This document shows positions 1 to 9,429 of a stretch of 64,000 nt of DNA, piece after piece. Where the stretch lies: the NCBI GenBank assembly GCA_036924085.1, contig JAVGWX010000011.1, positions 32,424,386 to 32,488,385 on the forward strand, read 5' to 3'. A model generated the notes under the pieces. That model ran no database searches. It was not told the DNA's origin and saw nothing but the letters and a program-made list of their open reading frames with translations. The number at the start of each line of letters is the position of its first letter. The first letter of the stretch is position 1. Source of the stretch: Ariolimax columbianus (taxonomy: Eukaryota; Mollusca; Gastropoda; Stylommatophora; Arionidae). Both the position numbers and the translations under genes were made by a program.

Positions 1-960
1 TGATCTGTACAGACCGTAGACAGCCTACAGAGCACTGTAAAAATGCCTCATATCATGCCTGTTAGCAAATGTTTTAATATCATCATCTTTCTGACTGAGC
101 CACGAATCTTGCATATCACGGAGCTGTCGCTGTACAGTCGCTCGAGCTCTTGTGAAATCATTTTTTGTTCGGCACAGAATGAGGATCGTTAGTGTATGCT
201 CGGTGGGTGCGGTGCTTCTCGTCTAGCAGGGGCTTGATCAATTCACAGTTCTCATCAAACCAATCTTGATGGCTTCCTCTTTCAGAGAGCATCAACGGCA
301 GTAAAGTGAACCGTTTTGATAAAGGTGGCCCAACTGGATTATATGTCAGTCTTAGTCAGTCAATTTTATTTAGCTGATCTGTCAACGTTTGAACAAATTA
401 TTGTCATGCGCAGGTATTTCTGAGACCGGAGATGTTGAGACGTTTTGTGGGCACCTAGGAGCTTGGATACGAAGGTTCATTTTACAAGTCACTAGTCTGT
501 GGTCCATCCAGCATTCTGCTCCACACAAAGCCTTTGTCACACATACATCCTGGCGATCCCTTTTGTGAACAATGACATAACCAATCAGGTGCCAGTGCTT
601 TGACCGTGGGTGCATCCAAGGGGTTTTATTGCGGTTAGGGGGACGAAACACTGTATTGGTAATCAGAAGTTCGTTCCCCGCACATGGCTTCAAGAGTAGG
701 TGTCCGTTATGATTGCAGCTACTGATGCCATTCCTGCCAATCACCCCGACCCATGAAACAAAGTCAGCAACCACTCGAGTATTTTAGTCACCCAGAAAAA
801 TAAACTTATTTTTCTTTGGTTCAGTTTCGATTAGTTTCTCCAAATCATGGTAGAAATTTTCCTTGGCGTCTGCCGAGTTACTCATAGTTGGGGCATATGG
901 ACTCGTGATGGCGGCGTGTTTGATTCTGGTCAAGGTCATAGACGGTTATTAATCTCATTT
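1..960 (-). mobile_element. LINE-C copy 1: decayed CFDP2-type endonuclease segment
   Basis: The minus strand encodes the C-terminal half of an exonuclease-endonuclease-phosphatase (EEP) domain of the kind annotated as craniofacial development protein 2-like, which is the RTE/BovB-type LINE endonuclease. A 130-codon stretch (774 to 382) carries the conserved block HPRSKHWHLIGYVIVHKRDR followed by a Trp-x-Asp-His-Arg end motif (CWMDHRLV) that supplies the catalytic Asp-His pair. Upstream, at 890-780, the reading resembles an FxGDxN metal-binding loop but has a stop in it. Downstream, at 330-240, a QDWFDEN linker that normally follows this domain is visible. Frame breaks separate the pieces, so this is a dead relic. 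It runs off the left window edge, where the RT would lie. Confidence 0.75.
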
Positions 961-1309
961 GGAGCACTGGGGGGACCACTAGCCTTCGTTACCGAAATTC
1001 TTAACGGTGAAATCTAACCTATTTCTAGCGCTTGAACTCACTAAACCTGAATCGTCAGTGCTGCGATCACATTACGGACTGGGCCACACTTTCGCCAGAG
1101 TGTTGATAAACCAATGAAGAGAATGAAGCACAGAACTATCAGAAAGTTCACACGGTATACACAGTCGAGTATTTACCACTGAAATGTTGTCGTTCTGTGT
1201 CTGGTGGTAGCGGTTTGACTGTTGTTAATAGCCTTGACCTAGCAAACCGTTGGTCGGCGAAGTCTCTAGGTCAAATTGACCTTTGCGGTTGAACGATATT
1301 GGCATGTAC

Positions 1310-1611
1310 ATAAATGTAAAGTCATACACATGGGAAGATCCAATGAGGAATTTCTGTACAACATGGGAGAAAACAATATTAGGAAGATAGAAAAGTAAAG
1401 TGACCTAGGAGTTATAATAGACCATGCACGTACGGTGGGGGAGCAAGTCCATGGAGCAGTGAAAAAGCTAATGCAATGCTAAAAAGGATTTTTTTTTTTA
1501 TTACACAAAGGAGCAAGGAAATGATATTCCAACTGTATAAAGCATTAATAAGACCTGAATTGGAGTACTGTGTTCAGGCAGAGAGTGGAAATAAACATGC
1601 TAGAAAGGATA
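1310..1611 (+). mobile_element. CR1-like LINE fragment (thumb/C-terminal RT region)
   Basis: The plus strand reads as the region just after the RT active site of the CR1-like family found at 53.8-55.4 kb and 62-64 kb. Recognisable words are HMGRSNEEF, MGENNIRKIEK, VIIDHA, KANAML, and LYKALIRPELEYCVQ. The first part is broken by stops. The fragment ends abruptly at about 1611, where a LINE-A copy in the opposite orientation begins, so the LINE-A probably inserted here or the two were joined by deletion. The CR1-like continuation is not found on the far side of LINE-A apart from a 3' UTR scrap at 5545-5605. Confidence 0.7.
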
Positions 1612-4368
1612 CTTCCTCTTCTTCGTACGCTGTCAAACTTTTTTTTTTTCGAAGAAAGCAGCGGTCATCCCGAGGCTGTCGACACTGCCATAGAGCTTGT
1701 CTAGTGTTGCCATTGATGATGGCCACATGTGCTTTCTCTGGTCCTCGTATGTCGGGCAGTTTTGCATCAGATGTTCAGCGGTCATTTTCCCGGTACCACA
1801 AGTGCATTCATCAGTGCCACCTATCTTCAATTTATTGAATAGGTGGTACCTCAGTCTATTGTGGCCTGTGCGGAGTCTGAAGACAACGACCTGCTCTCTT
1901 CTGTTCAACTGGTAATAGGCATCGTTTTTTGTGTAGCCAGTATGTTCTGTTTCCCATTTGGCTATGTATCTGGGCCTAATAAGCCTTTTGGACTCTTCGT
2001 AGGTCACACTAGAATCTGGTTGTGGTAGTCTTGCACCTTCTTTTGCCAGTCAGTCTGCCTCCTCGTTACCTTGGATGGTACAGTAGGATGGAACCCACTG
2101 AACCACTACTCTTTTTGGTACGGATTGCTGGCATAGTTGACAGAGTACTGCTCTTATATCAATAAGTTCAGTATTTTTCTGGCTTTTTAGTGATGTGACT
2201 ACGGCCAGGGCATCTGTAAACAGGACTATCTGGCTTTCATTGCTTTCGCCTGTCAGCATTGCTTCTACTGCAGCCCTCAGTGCCTCTGCCTCCGCTCTGA
2301 AATAGCTTGAGAATTTTCCAATTGCCACTGACAGTGTTATTCTTATACCGTTTGGTAGGCTCAGGAATACCCTTGCCCCTCCGTTCTGTGTTGTGTTTGT
2401 TACAGAACCGTCGGTGTATGCATGGGTCCATTCCATGCTTGGATAGTTTTCCGTTATGTACCTTAGGGTTATGTCTCGTCTTTTTTTTTCAGTATGGCTG
2501 TTCTTGTTTCCAATACCTGGTATATTTTCTACCACCTCCGGAATGATATGCTGCTTCCAGGTAGGCTTTTGTGTACAGTAGGGATGGGCTTTGGTGTTGT
2601 TATGGTGTTCATAGGGTCTTCGCTCATCTTTACTTTGGCTATTTCTGCAAAGTTTCTCCGCTTTAGTTTCCCATTTCCAAATCTATTTAGTCTCTGATGC
2701 ATTGGATGGTATGTCAGTCTTCTGAGTTTCTCTGCTGGGCACTGCGGTCTCTTCTGTCGGTCATGGATTGCAGATTTGTAATCTTTTCAAGTTCTATAAT
2801 TGGCGTTGAACAATTTGTTCCTCCTGTTATAACTCTCATGGCTTGGTTTTGAAGTTTGCTAATTTTATCGAAGTTCGCCTTTGCTGCTGTTGTCCATGCC
2901 GCAATGCCATACTCGAGAACTGGTCTCACTCTTCCAGTGTACAGTTTCTTTAGTATTCTTTCGTCTGCTCCCCAGCTTGTGACAGCAAGTTTCTTCACGA
3001 TTGTCATTCTTTGTCTGGCTCTCATTCGGTTTCTCTCAATCTGACTTTTCCATATCATGCGGCGATCAAATGTGACCCCCAAGTAGTTTATGTTGTCGTT
3101 TTGCTGCAGGTATTTGCCGTTAAGACTTTTTTTGGTGTTCTGGGGGTTATTTGAAAGCGCGAATATCGTATATGTTGTTTTTTCCTCGTTTATTTTGACC
3201 AACCATGAGTTCGCCCACTCCTCCAGCGATGTTAGGGCCTGCTGCATCCGATTGCTTGCTACGGTGAGATTTTTTTTCAGAGGTCCACATAGCCAGATCA
3301 TCTGCAAACATGGAGCTGTGGACTATTCTTTGTATATTGTCTGTGATGTTTATATACACCAGAAAAAGTGTGGGTGACAATACTCCCCCTTGGGGTACTC
3401 CATGCTCCAGTGTCACCTTTTTGCTCATCTGCCCTTGTACTTGAACTCTGGCCTTTCTGTTTTTGAGATAGTGGCTGATCCATCTGTACATTTTCCCACA
3501 TACTTCACTTCTTCGTAGCTTGACTTTAAGTTCCTCTTTCCACTCCTTGTCAAATGTCTTCTCTAGATTCACCCAAACCGCTACTGTATGCTTTTTCTCT
3601 TGGTAAGCATCCTCTATTTCCTGGGATATGAGAGTTATCTGGTCCTCAGTGGATCTGAGTTGTCTAAATTAACTTGCTGTGGAATTAGTATGTGTTTTTC
3701 TTCCAGGTGCCACATCAGTCTTGTGTTTATCATACGCTCCTTCAGTTTTCCTACACAGCTCAGTAGACTGATAGGCCTGTATCCATTTGGATCTGTTCTA
3801 TCTATTTCTTTCTTTGGTACTGGTATAAGTACAGCATCTTTCCATGCCTGCGGTACAATTCCCCTTTTCGAGCTTTGGTTCAGGACTGATAGTAACTTCC
3901 CCTTTGCTTGTTTGGGCCAACCCCATCAGCATTTCGTTTGTTACCCCATCTTTTCCGGGCGAATTCTTTTTCTTTAAAGTTCTCATGGCCTCTTCCATTT
4001 CATTCATTGTTAGTTTTGCCATCATGTGCTCCTCTGGTGCCATCTTGATGTTATTGTGGCTCTTTTGTTCTTCACTAATGTCTGTATGCCTGTCTGTAGG
4101 GACATCAATGTGGTTTGCTCTGGCATAATGTTCTATAAAGGCGTTTGCTGCTTTTTTTCCAGTAAGCATGTTGTCGCCCTGCTTGATGGTAATTTGTTTA
4201 TTTGATGGTGTTTCGTCATTCATGACTCTGACTAAATTCCATAGTTCGTTCCCTTCTTTATCTAAATTGAGGTTTTTCTGTTTTTCCAGCTGTCTCTTGT
4301 TATTTGGTTTAGTGTTCTTTTGTATTTCGCCGTGATGGCCTTGAGGGCGATATTTGCCTCCATAGATT

Positions 4369-4456
<88 letters not shown>

Positions 4457-5165
4457 ATGTTCCTAGCATTTGAGACTTCATCCTCCGCTTTCTGCAGTTC
4501 ATGATTTCAATATGGCTTGTAGTTTTTCCTTGCCCCTCTTGGGATGGTTTCGGTGGCTGCTTGCAGTATTGCTTGGCTTAGGCGTTCCACCATAGGTTTC
4601 ATATTGTTATTTCGTGTGTTGATGGTTTCAAACAGTCCATCTGTCAGTATTGCAAATCTGTCCCAGTCGGCTCGTTTATAGTTCCAACGTGGGAGCGGTT
4701 TTATTTCCCGTGGGCCTACTTCCATATCAACTTCTAGCCTAATTGGCCTGTGGTCGCTACCTGCCAATTGCTTGAGCCCCTGGCGGTCTATTTTGTGGTG
4801 AATATCCCCGGTGGAAAAGGCCAAGTCTGGAGTGGAAGTGGAATGCCATGTTCTAGAATAGAAGCTTGGGCTGTCCTACGGCCTATTGATAAGATAGAGA
4901 TTTGTGTCTATCTCCCAGTCTTCCACTTCATCACCTCTGTTGTCTGTGTCTGAATATCCCCATCTCCCCATCTCTCCGAGTGGCTGTTGAAGTCTCCAAC
5001 CACTAGGCAGCTTGAGTCCTTGATTTCCATACTCAAGAGCGACAGGTCTTTAGTTGGGTGGGCCGTACAGGTTGAAGATGCGGATCTTCGTTTCTTGTGT
5101 CATTATGTCGACTCCTACAATTTCTGCTTGTCCAGTGTGATTGACAGCTACCGCGCTACCCGGTA
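1612..5165 (-). mobile_element. LINE-A copy 1: endonuclease-RT-RNase H retrotransposon, decayed
   Basis: This minus-strand element reads from the endonuclease to its 3' end. Near 5000 is an endonuclease loop GDFNSHSERWG. The RT is in pieces from about 4300 to 2714, with FADDLAMW at about 3300-3275. RNase H covers 2535-2050, with YTDGSV, an AEAEAL glutamate, TDALAVV and GNEEAD catalytic positions. A C-terminal knuckle of C-x-C-x(8)-H-x(4)-C type lies at 1800-1750. The 3' end is CGTACG followed by an imperfect (GAA) tail at about 1612-1627. Frameshifts and stops break the frame many times, and a long (CT)n tract has expanded inside it at 4370-4455. It is the longest LINE-A copy here and shows the family's domain order. 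The 5' boundary is uncertain and no target-site duplication was found. Confidence 0.85.
4370..4455. repeat. (CT)n microsatellite inside LINE-A copy 1
   Basis: About 85 bases of CT dinucleotides with three TG interruptions. It lies in the linker between the endonuclease and RT of LINE-A copy 1 and produces the Arg-Glu runs seen in the minus-strand translation. Confidence 0.9.
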
Positions 5166-5400
5166 TGCGTCAGGGTAAGACGCCGGCCAGTAAGGTACTG
5201 GAGGTCGCGCTGTTCAAATCACGATGAGACAATCATTTATTCACGTCGACCTTCTGGCATTCCCGCGGATCTCTGTGTAGTAGAGAATGGACGCCCGTGC
5301 GCCGCGTTAAGAATCCGTCGACAGTTCGAAATCGAAAAGAGTAGCCTTAACGGCCGCTGCGTGGGCATAATTCAAAATTATATTTAAAATCTACCCAATC
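5135..5400 (+). mobile_element. Possible tRNA-derived SINE abutting LINE-A
   Basis: The block starts with a run resembling a tRNA-like promoter: GGGTAAGACG is A-box-like, and CTGTTCAAATCAC about 45 bases later is B-box-like. A GC-rich body follows with no coding potential. The spacing and order fit a polymerase III SINE head. No second copy lies in the window and no target-site duplication is visible. It may equally be unrelated GC-rich DNA. Confidence 0.3.
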
Positions 5401-5544
5401 TATTACGGGATCCTCACCGATGCTATGGAGTTTGTTCGTTGTGCTGGGATTATCAATAAAAAATAAATGTGGAGATGAACAGAGCATGTATTGGTTTAAC
5501 CGTGTGCAATGATGTTGATTCTTCGACTAAACTAAACTAACTAA

Positions 5545-5605
5545 ACCAAATTAAAGTTGTTGTACACAGATTCTGCAGAGCCTTCTAAACCAATAAAATG
5601 AAGTT
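5545..5605 (+). mobile_element. CR1-like 3' UTR fragment
   Basis: The sequence matches the 3' end of the CR1-like family: a TGTACACAGATTCTGCAGAG core, then CCTTCTAAACCAATAAAATG, then an AAGTTGAATT tail that is a decayed form of the family's (TTAAG)n terminus. The same words occur at 53.80-53.86, 59.44-59.50 and 62.00-62.06 kb. Coding sequence is absent, so this is a truncated or deleted copy. Confidence 0.6.
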
Positions 5606-5699
5606 GAATTAAATCAAGGGACATAATCAGTAGCGTATACTTGGGTGGTTAATGTTGGCTTCCACCTCCTCCATGGAGAATATACAAATTCTCCTATTT

Positions 5700-5975
5700 T
5701 AAAACAGCAAACTATGTATGTCAATTGACCTGGTATGGACATATATCACGATCGACGGGGCTGACCAAGACCGTCCTGCAAGGCACTGTGCCTGGGAAGC
5801 GTGGGAGAGGGATACTAAAAAAGAGAAGGGAGGACAATATAAAAGAGTGGACGGGAAGGTCTATAGCTGAAACTAATACCCTGACGAAAAATCGAGACGT
5901 ATGGCGGAAACTAGTTCGACAAGCTGCAAACGGTGTCTCAACGGCCTTCTAGGTTACGGGACTGATGGTGAAAGT
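5700..5975 (+). mobile_element. LINE-D 3' end fragment
   Basis: An open frame of 75 codons encodes the C-terminal tail of an RTE-like ORF2: TWYGHISRS, TVLQGTVPGKRGRG, then EDNIKEWTGRS and a NRDVWRKLVRQAA end. This block follows the RT in LINE-D relatives and has no catalytic residues. After the stop the element ends with GGTTACGGGACTGATGGTGA, a decayed (GAT)n tail. It is 5'-truncated. Related fragments lie at 26.8 kb, 40.6-41.1 kb and 41.4-42.8 kb. Confidence 0.75.
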
Positions 5976-5989
5976 ATGCCTATTGAGGC

Positions 5990-7210
5990 TCAGTTTTGTC
6001 ATATATACAATAATTCTGGTCTCCTTTCTTTACTCAAAAACTTTTCAATCACCAAATCATAAAATGAGCCATTCAGTATTCTGAATTATCTACTTTAAAG
6101 GCTGACAATCACATTAGCCATGACGCTAATTAGCACGTGAGTACATCTTGAGTTTTAATGTTTCATTTGAAATTAACTCGCATACCAGAAAACAGTTCAC
6201 TCAGCGTGAGTGGTGATGTGTCTTTGCCCTGTTGCAAACTGGGTAGGGCCAAACCTCTCCTGGGCGATGTGTTTTAGGCCATTATTGTCCCGTGTGTTTC
6301 ATTTACCAGCCATACCAAAACCGACACTTTCTGCAAATAGATTGAAAAGCGTCAATCTCGTGAAATCTGCCATGCGTATTAGATCGTGGAAAAACGTGGA
6401 AATATTTTATAGGTATATATCTTGCGTCTTGGATGTTTGCCATGCTTTACTCTGGTGTGTTTTATCCTCTCATGGATCTTTAATTCCGGATTACACCAAG
6501 CTGTATGTTTTCTTGCTTTATCATTTCTGGTTATTTACACAACATTTCCTGTTGAGTGTATTCATCACGGCTGTATTAGATAGCGCATTCACCGTACTTC
6601 TTCACTTTCTCTATTTAGTGTCTCAAAAGTAGTTGTGATGTCATGCCATGTTTCCTTTCTAGTAGCTTTCTCTACTATTCTTTTTTTAATTTGAAACAAT
6701 TATTAGCTTTTTCTCTTTTATGACGGTTCTTTTGTGCTGTGTCATTACCACTGGCAAATTAACGGTATCTAAACATGCCTTTGGGATTACTCAAGAATCT
6801 GTTATATTTCATCTTTGTCTTTATCATGTTAACATGTAATCCATTTATATTTGGATTGTCACACCTGTTTTTATATGATTTTTTTTATGTAAGGAGATTA
6901 TGTTTTAAATCATTAATTCATCAATCACCTTTTCGCTTCAATGTGAAGCGTGTACTACCACTGCAGTTGGCTTATTTTAAAAGAAGCATTTTTCTAGCAT
7001 TTGCAATCGTTCCCATTTTCGTAATAATTTGAAGCATTGATTTTAATTGCATCTGGTACATTTACTTCTTCATCTTATTCTTCGATCATTGTTCATTTGG
7101 GCCTTTGATTCTTTAATAAATGTTGCTGTCTTTTTCAGGGTCTGAATACTGCGATACAGTTTCTCTTCGCTGAAAGTCGGCGTGTATCACATTGTTATCC
7201 TTAGAGTATA
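5990..7210. other. Intergenic DNA, nothing classified
   Basis: AT-rich sequence with short chance frames. On the minus strand around 6530-6420 a short run (AWCNPELKIHERIK) faintly resembles the linker between endonuclease and RT in LINEs, but it is too short to assign. No RNA gene, repeat or promoter signal was recognised. Confidence 0.5.
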
Positions 7211-7216
7211 TGTATT

Positions 7217-7229
7217 GAGGGCAGTGTTG
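7217..7229 (+). repeat. Left 13-bp target-site duplication of the 28S-derived retroposon
   Basis: GAGGGCAGTGTTG occurs here and again, identical, at 8879-8891 immediately after the (GAA)n tail. Direct repeats of this length at both ends of a tailed insert are the mark of target-primed reverse transcription. Confidence 0.85.
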
Positions 7230-7607
7230 CGGCCAACACTGAAATGACTGACATGCCAAGACCACTTTCTGGGGTCTAATATGGAACTGGTGCTGGATTT
7301 AGACCCTCAGAAATCTGGGGTTATGCCCTCTGTGGCTCGGTTGGTCTGCATCCAGTGTTTGATGAAGGAATTGACGGAAGAGCACTATCAGGAGTGGAGC
7401 CTGAGGCTAAAATTGACTAAACACGCCAATAGTGTAGAACGACTGTCAAAAGAGAGCACCTTCGGAGGGTCTAATAGTGAACATGTGCTGGTATTAGACC
7501 CACGGAAGACAGGTCAGTCTCCAAATCCCCAAATGAAAGAGCGGAAATCGCAGAAATCGCAGGCTCCAGAAACTGGGCCATTGACAAACTAAAAGCCCTC
7601 TATTGAT

Positions 7608-8075
7608 ACGGTCTGGCTAATATTGAACGGGTGCTGGAAATAGACCCTCTGAAGACAGGTCAGCTTTACCCTACAAATGACAATGCTCTGCTACGGTAAT
7701 CCTGCTAAGCCCGAGAGGAGCCGCAGACATTTTGGTTCACGTACTAGGCGGATAAGCCAACGGTTCGAGGTGAGGGATTACGGCCGAACGCCTCTAAGCC
7801 AAAAATCCCGCCCAAAAGCAGCCCAGCACGAATGCAAAGGGAGGCTTCGACATGGTGGGGACCTCGGGGTCACGCTCCAGCCCCGCCCGGTCAAGCCGCA
7901 GAATGAGGTCTCTGCCGTCCGCTGATAAAAGCGGGCGGGAAGCTGCTCGATATTCACCCAATACGGCGATGAGGAATGAAATCATTTGTAGAAGACTTAG
8001 TTCTCGGTCGGGTGCCCTAAGCAGTAGATCAGCTACCTCACTGCGAACTGCTGAGACTCAACCCTTGACCATGTC
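7608..8075 (+). pseudogene. Diverged 3' terminal segment of 28S rRNA
   Basis: Order and wording follow the last several hundred bases of animal 28S rRNA. The block near GCTGGAAATAGACC...GACAGGTCAG comes first, then TTTACCCTAC and GGTAATCCTGCT. CGAGAGGAGCCGCAGACATT, ACGCCTCTAAGCC and CCCGCCC follow. The end is AATCATTTGTAGAAGAC, AGCAGTAGATCAGCTACCTC and GAGACTCAACCCTTG. It differs from functional rRNA at many normally invariant positions and lacks the rest of the molecule, so it is not a working rRNA gene. It forms the core of the surrounding retroposon. Confidence 0.85.
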
Positions 8076-8109
8076 CGCTCCCTAGGCGGACATCTCCGTG
8101 CAAGACTAG

Positions 8110-8245
8110 GCTTGTCACCTGGTCAAATGCACTATTTCGAGAGGAATCACAGGTCGCTGACATTTGGTCCACGTGCTTGGCTGATAAGCTACCACCTGAG
8201 GGATTACGGCCGAACGCCTCTAAGCCAGAATCCCGCCCAAAATCT
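8110..8245 (+). pseudogene. Second partial copy of the 28S 3' segment
   Basis: Repeats the part of the rRNA from TTCGAGAGGAATCACAGG through GACATTTGGTCCACGTGCTT and GGGATTACGGCCGAACGCC to AGAATCCCGCCC. It is closer to the canonical 28S wording at several places than the first copy (for example CCAGAATCCCGCCC), which suggests the two copies diverged independently after an internal duplication. Confidence 0.75.
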
Positions 8246-8778
8246 CAGCACCGCTGAGATGGGAGGCTACGACATGACTGGGGCTTGTGTCCCGGCCCAA
8301 TCGAGCCGCAGGAATGCACCTGGTAAAATGCACTCCTTCCTCGCTCTTTGCATCTGTCTGCTATCAGTTATTCCAATGGACGCAGAAGAGATGCAGTCCA
8401 GCGGACACTGCACCTCCTGTCCTATGGGGGCAAGCTCCCGGGTGGCGGGGAATGCTAGGCGTACCATCACTGCAGATGAGCCGAGAAAATAGAGCGAGCA
8501 AAAAGATACCTCACTCATATGCATATGCTACGTTCCTGGCAGGACGTGACGATCCTGGGAAAAAGTCACACTGGACTGCCTCTCTTCCGGGATAGTACAA
8601 ACTAGTACATAGTCCATCATATCATTGCCAAACGCTATAGACACGAGTAGGGAAGACTCGATAGTCCTGCAAGACAACTTCCCAAGAGAGACAACTCTGA
8701 CCAAAAACAACTGCTGCCTTGCAGTTAGGCTGGAGACAGCCAAAGGCTAAGGAGGGCAACCCTACAGAAACGCCTGTT

Positions 8779-8850
8779 GAAATCGGATGCACTGAGCCAC
8801 TGGCTAACAAATTAAATCAGTGCAACGTAAATATCGCTGTAAACAGCGTA
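8779..8850 (+). repeat. SINE-type conserved 3' domain in the 28S-derived element
   Basis: GAAATCGGATGCACTGAGCC followed by ACTGGC, an A-rich spacer and CAGTGCAACG parallels GAAGTCGGAACACTGGGCC...CACAGTGCAACG in the tRNA-headed SINE at 23891-23945. ATATCGCTGT...AAAC also parallels the SINE copy at 60.1 kb. This links the rRNA-headed element to the SINE family of the genome. Confidence 0.6.
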
Positions 8851-8878
8851 CGATGAAGAAGAAGAAGAAGAAGAAGAA

Positions 8879-8891
8879 GAGGGCAGTGTTG
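8879..8891 (+). repeat. Right 13-bp target-site duplication of the 28S-derived retroposon
   Basis: Identical to the left repeat at 7217-7229. The exact border with the (AAG)n tail is ambiguous by one or two bases. Confidence 0.85.
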
Positions 8892-9008
8892 AAGTACACG
8901 TGAAATTAAAATAAGGCGAGGCTGCAGCGGTTCTGTGGATGTGTATAATGAGAAAAAAACAGGAAAAAAACTAGTAAAAGTTGATTAAGGTTGAGCTTAA
9001 TCAAAATT

Positions 9009-9095
9009 TAAAAATGGGTATGGTCAGATACCGCACCGAGACGAGAACACAAACAAAACCTACGTTACGACCAATAGGCCTTCATCAAGGACAAC
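9009..9095 (-). repeat. Left arm of an inverted repeat; Penelope/LINE 3'-end-like motif
   Basis: Read on the minus strand, the arm contains GATGAAGGCCTATTGGTCGT, then AACGTAGGTTTTG, and ends with GTGCGGTATCTGACCATACC. The same sequence in opposite orientation is at 11866-11945. The GATGAAGGC...GTAACGT wording resembles conserved ends of Penelope-like and some other retroelements, where it can be part of a hammerhead ribozyme. A weaker partial match (CTACGTTACGACCATAG) is at 46700-46725. Confidence 0.65.
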
Positions 9096-9099
9096 AACA

Positions 9100-9330
9100 C
9101 TGAACTAACAAATCAACATATAAGAAAAAATGGTCAACTCATCTGTTTCAGGTAGTAGACGCTGTGATTCTGTTGTGGTCAGTTCGAAGAAGTAATATGC
9201 TGATCTGGTCTTTTCTGGACAGTTGGTAGCATCAGTCATCTGCGTGGTATTTGGGGTGTTCTTCTTGCCACTTGTTCTTCTCCTTCTTCATTACGCTAAT
9301 CATGGTTTGCCTTTCAGGATCAGGTTGTAA
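9100..9330 (-). mobile_element. RNase H-type LINE C-terminal fragment
   Basis: The minus strand reads KNKWQEEHPKYHADD followed by YQLSRKDQISILLLRTDHNR. This is the linker between RNase H and the C-terminal knuckle in LINE-A/B relatives (YYQLNRREQVVVFRLRTGHNR in LINE-A). It is frameshifted and lacks the knuckle itself. It sits directly upstream, in its own orientation, of the inverted-repeat arm at 9009-9095. Confidence 0.55.
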
Positions 9331-9429
9331 AGATGTATCTAGCACAAGCCCTACCGTGTGTCTCAGGCACATTAACCGCCACATATATTTCCGTAAGTTA
9401 CCGTTGTATATCAATAACATTTCTTGTTG

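Larger units (their letters stand above)
7230..8878 (+). mobile_element. 28S rRNA-derived retroposon with SINE 3' domain and (GAA)n tail
   Basis: The insert of about 1.65 kb lies between perfect 13-bp direct repeats. Its body reads as a diverged, rearranged 3' end of 28S rRNA in sense orientation. Recognisable rRNA words include GGTAATCCTGCT, CGAGAGG, GGGATTACGGCCGAACGCC, CTCTAAGCC and AATCCCGCCC. Three tandem versions of the upstream rRNA block come first (7267, 7470, 7608). A complete run to the rRNA 3' end follows (about 7620-8075), then a second partial copy (8110-8245). From 8779 it carries a domain shared with the tRNA-headed SINE at 23.7 kb, then AGCGTACGATGAAGAAG and (AAG)n. There is no long protein frame of its own. 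Known precedents are rRNA-derived SINEs; this composition is not one I can name. Confidence 0.8.

Noticed and set aside
3798..4502. 234-codon frame with a long Arg-Glu repeat as a coiled-coil or splicing-type protein
   Set aside because: The Arg-Glu run is the translated (CT)n microsatellite inside LINE-A copy 1; the rest is LINE-A RT linker.
7608..8075. Functional 28S rRNA gene
   Set aside because: Only the 3' end is present, it is diverged at normally invariant sites, and it is bounded by a TSD and a (GAA)n tail.
8267..8595. Overlapping 85-126 codon frames inside the 28S-derived element
   Set aside because: They overlap each other on both strands, lie in rRNA-derived sequence, and have no protein motif.
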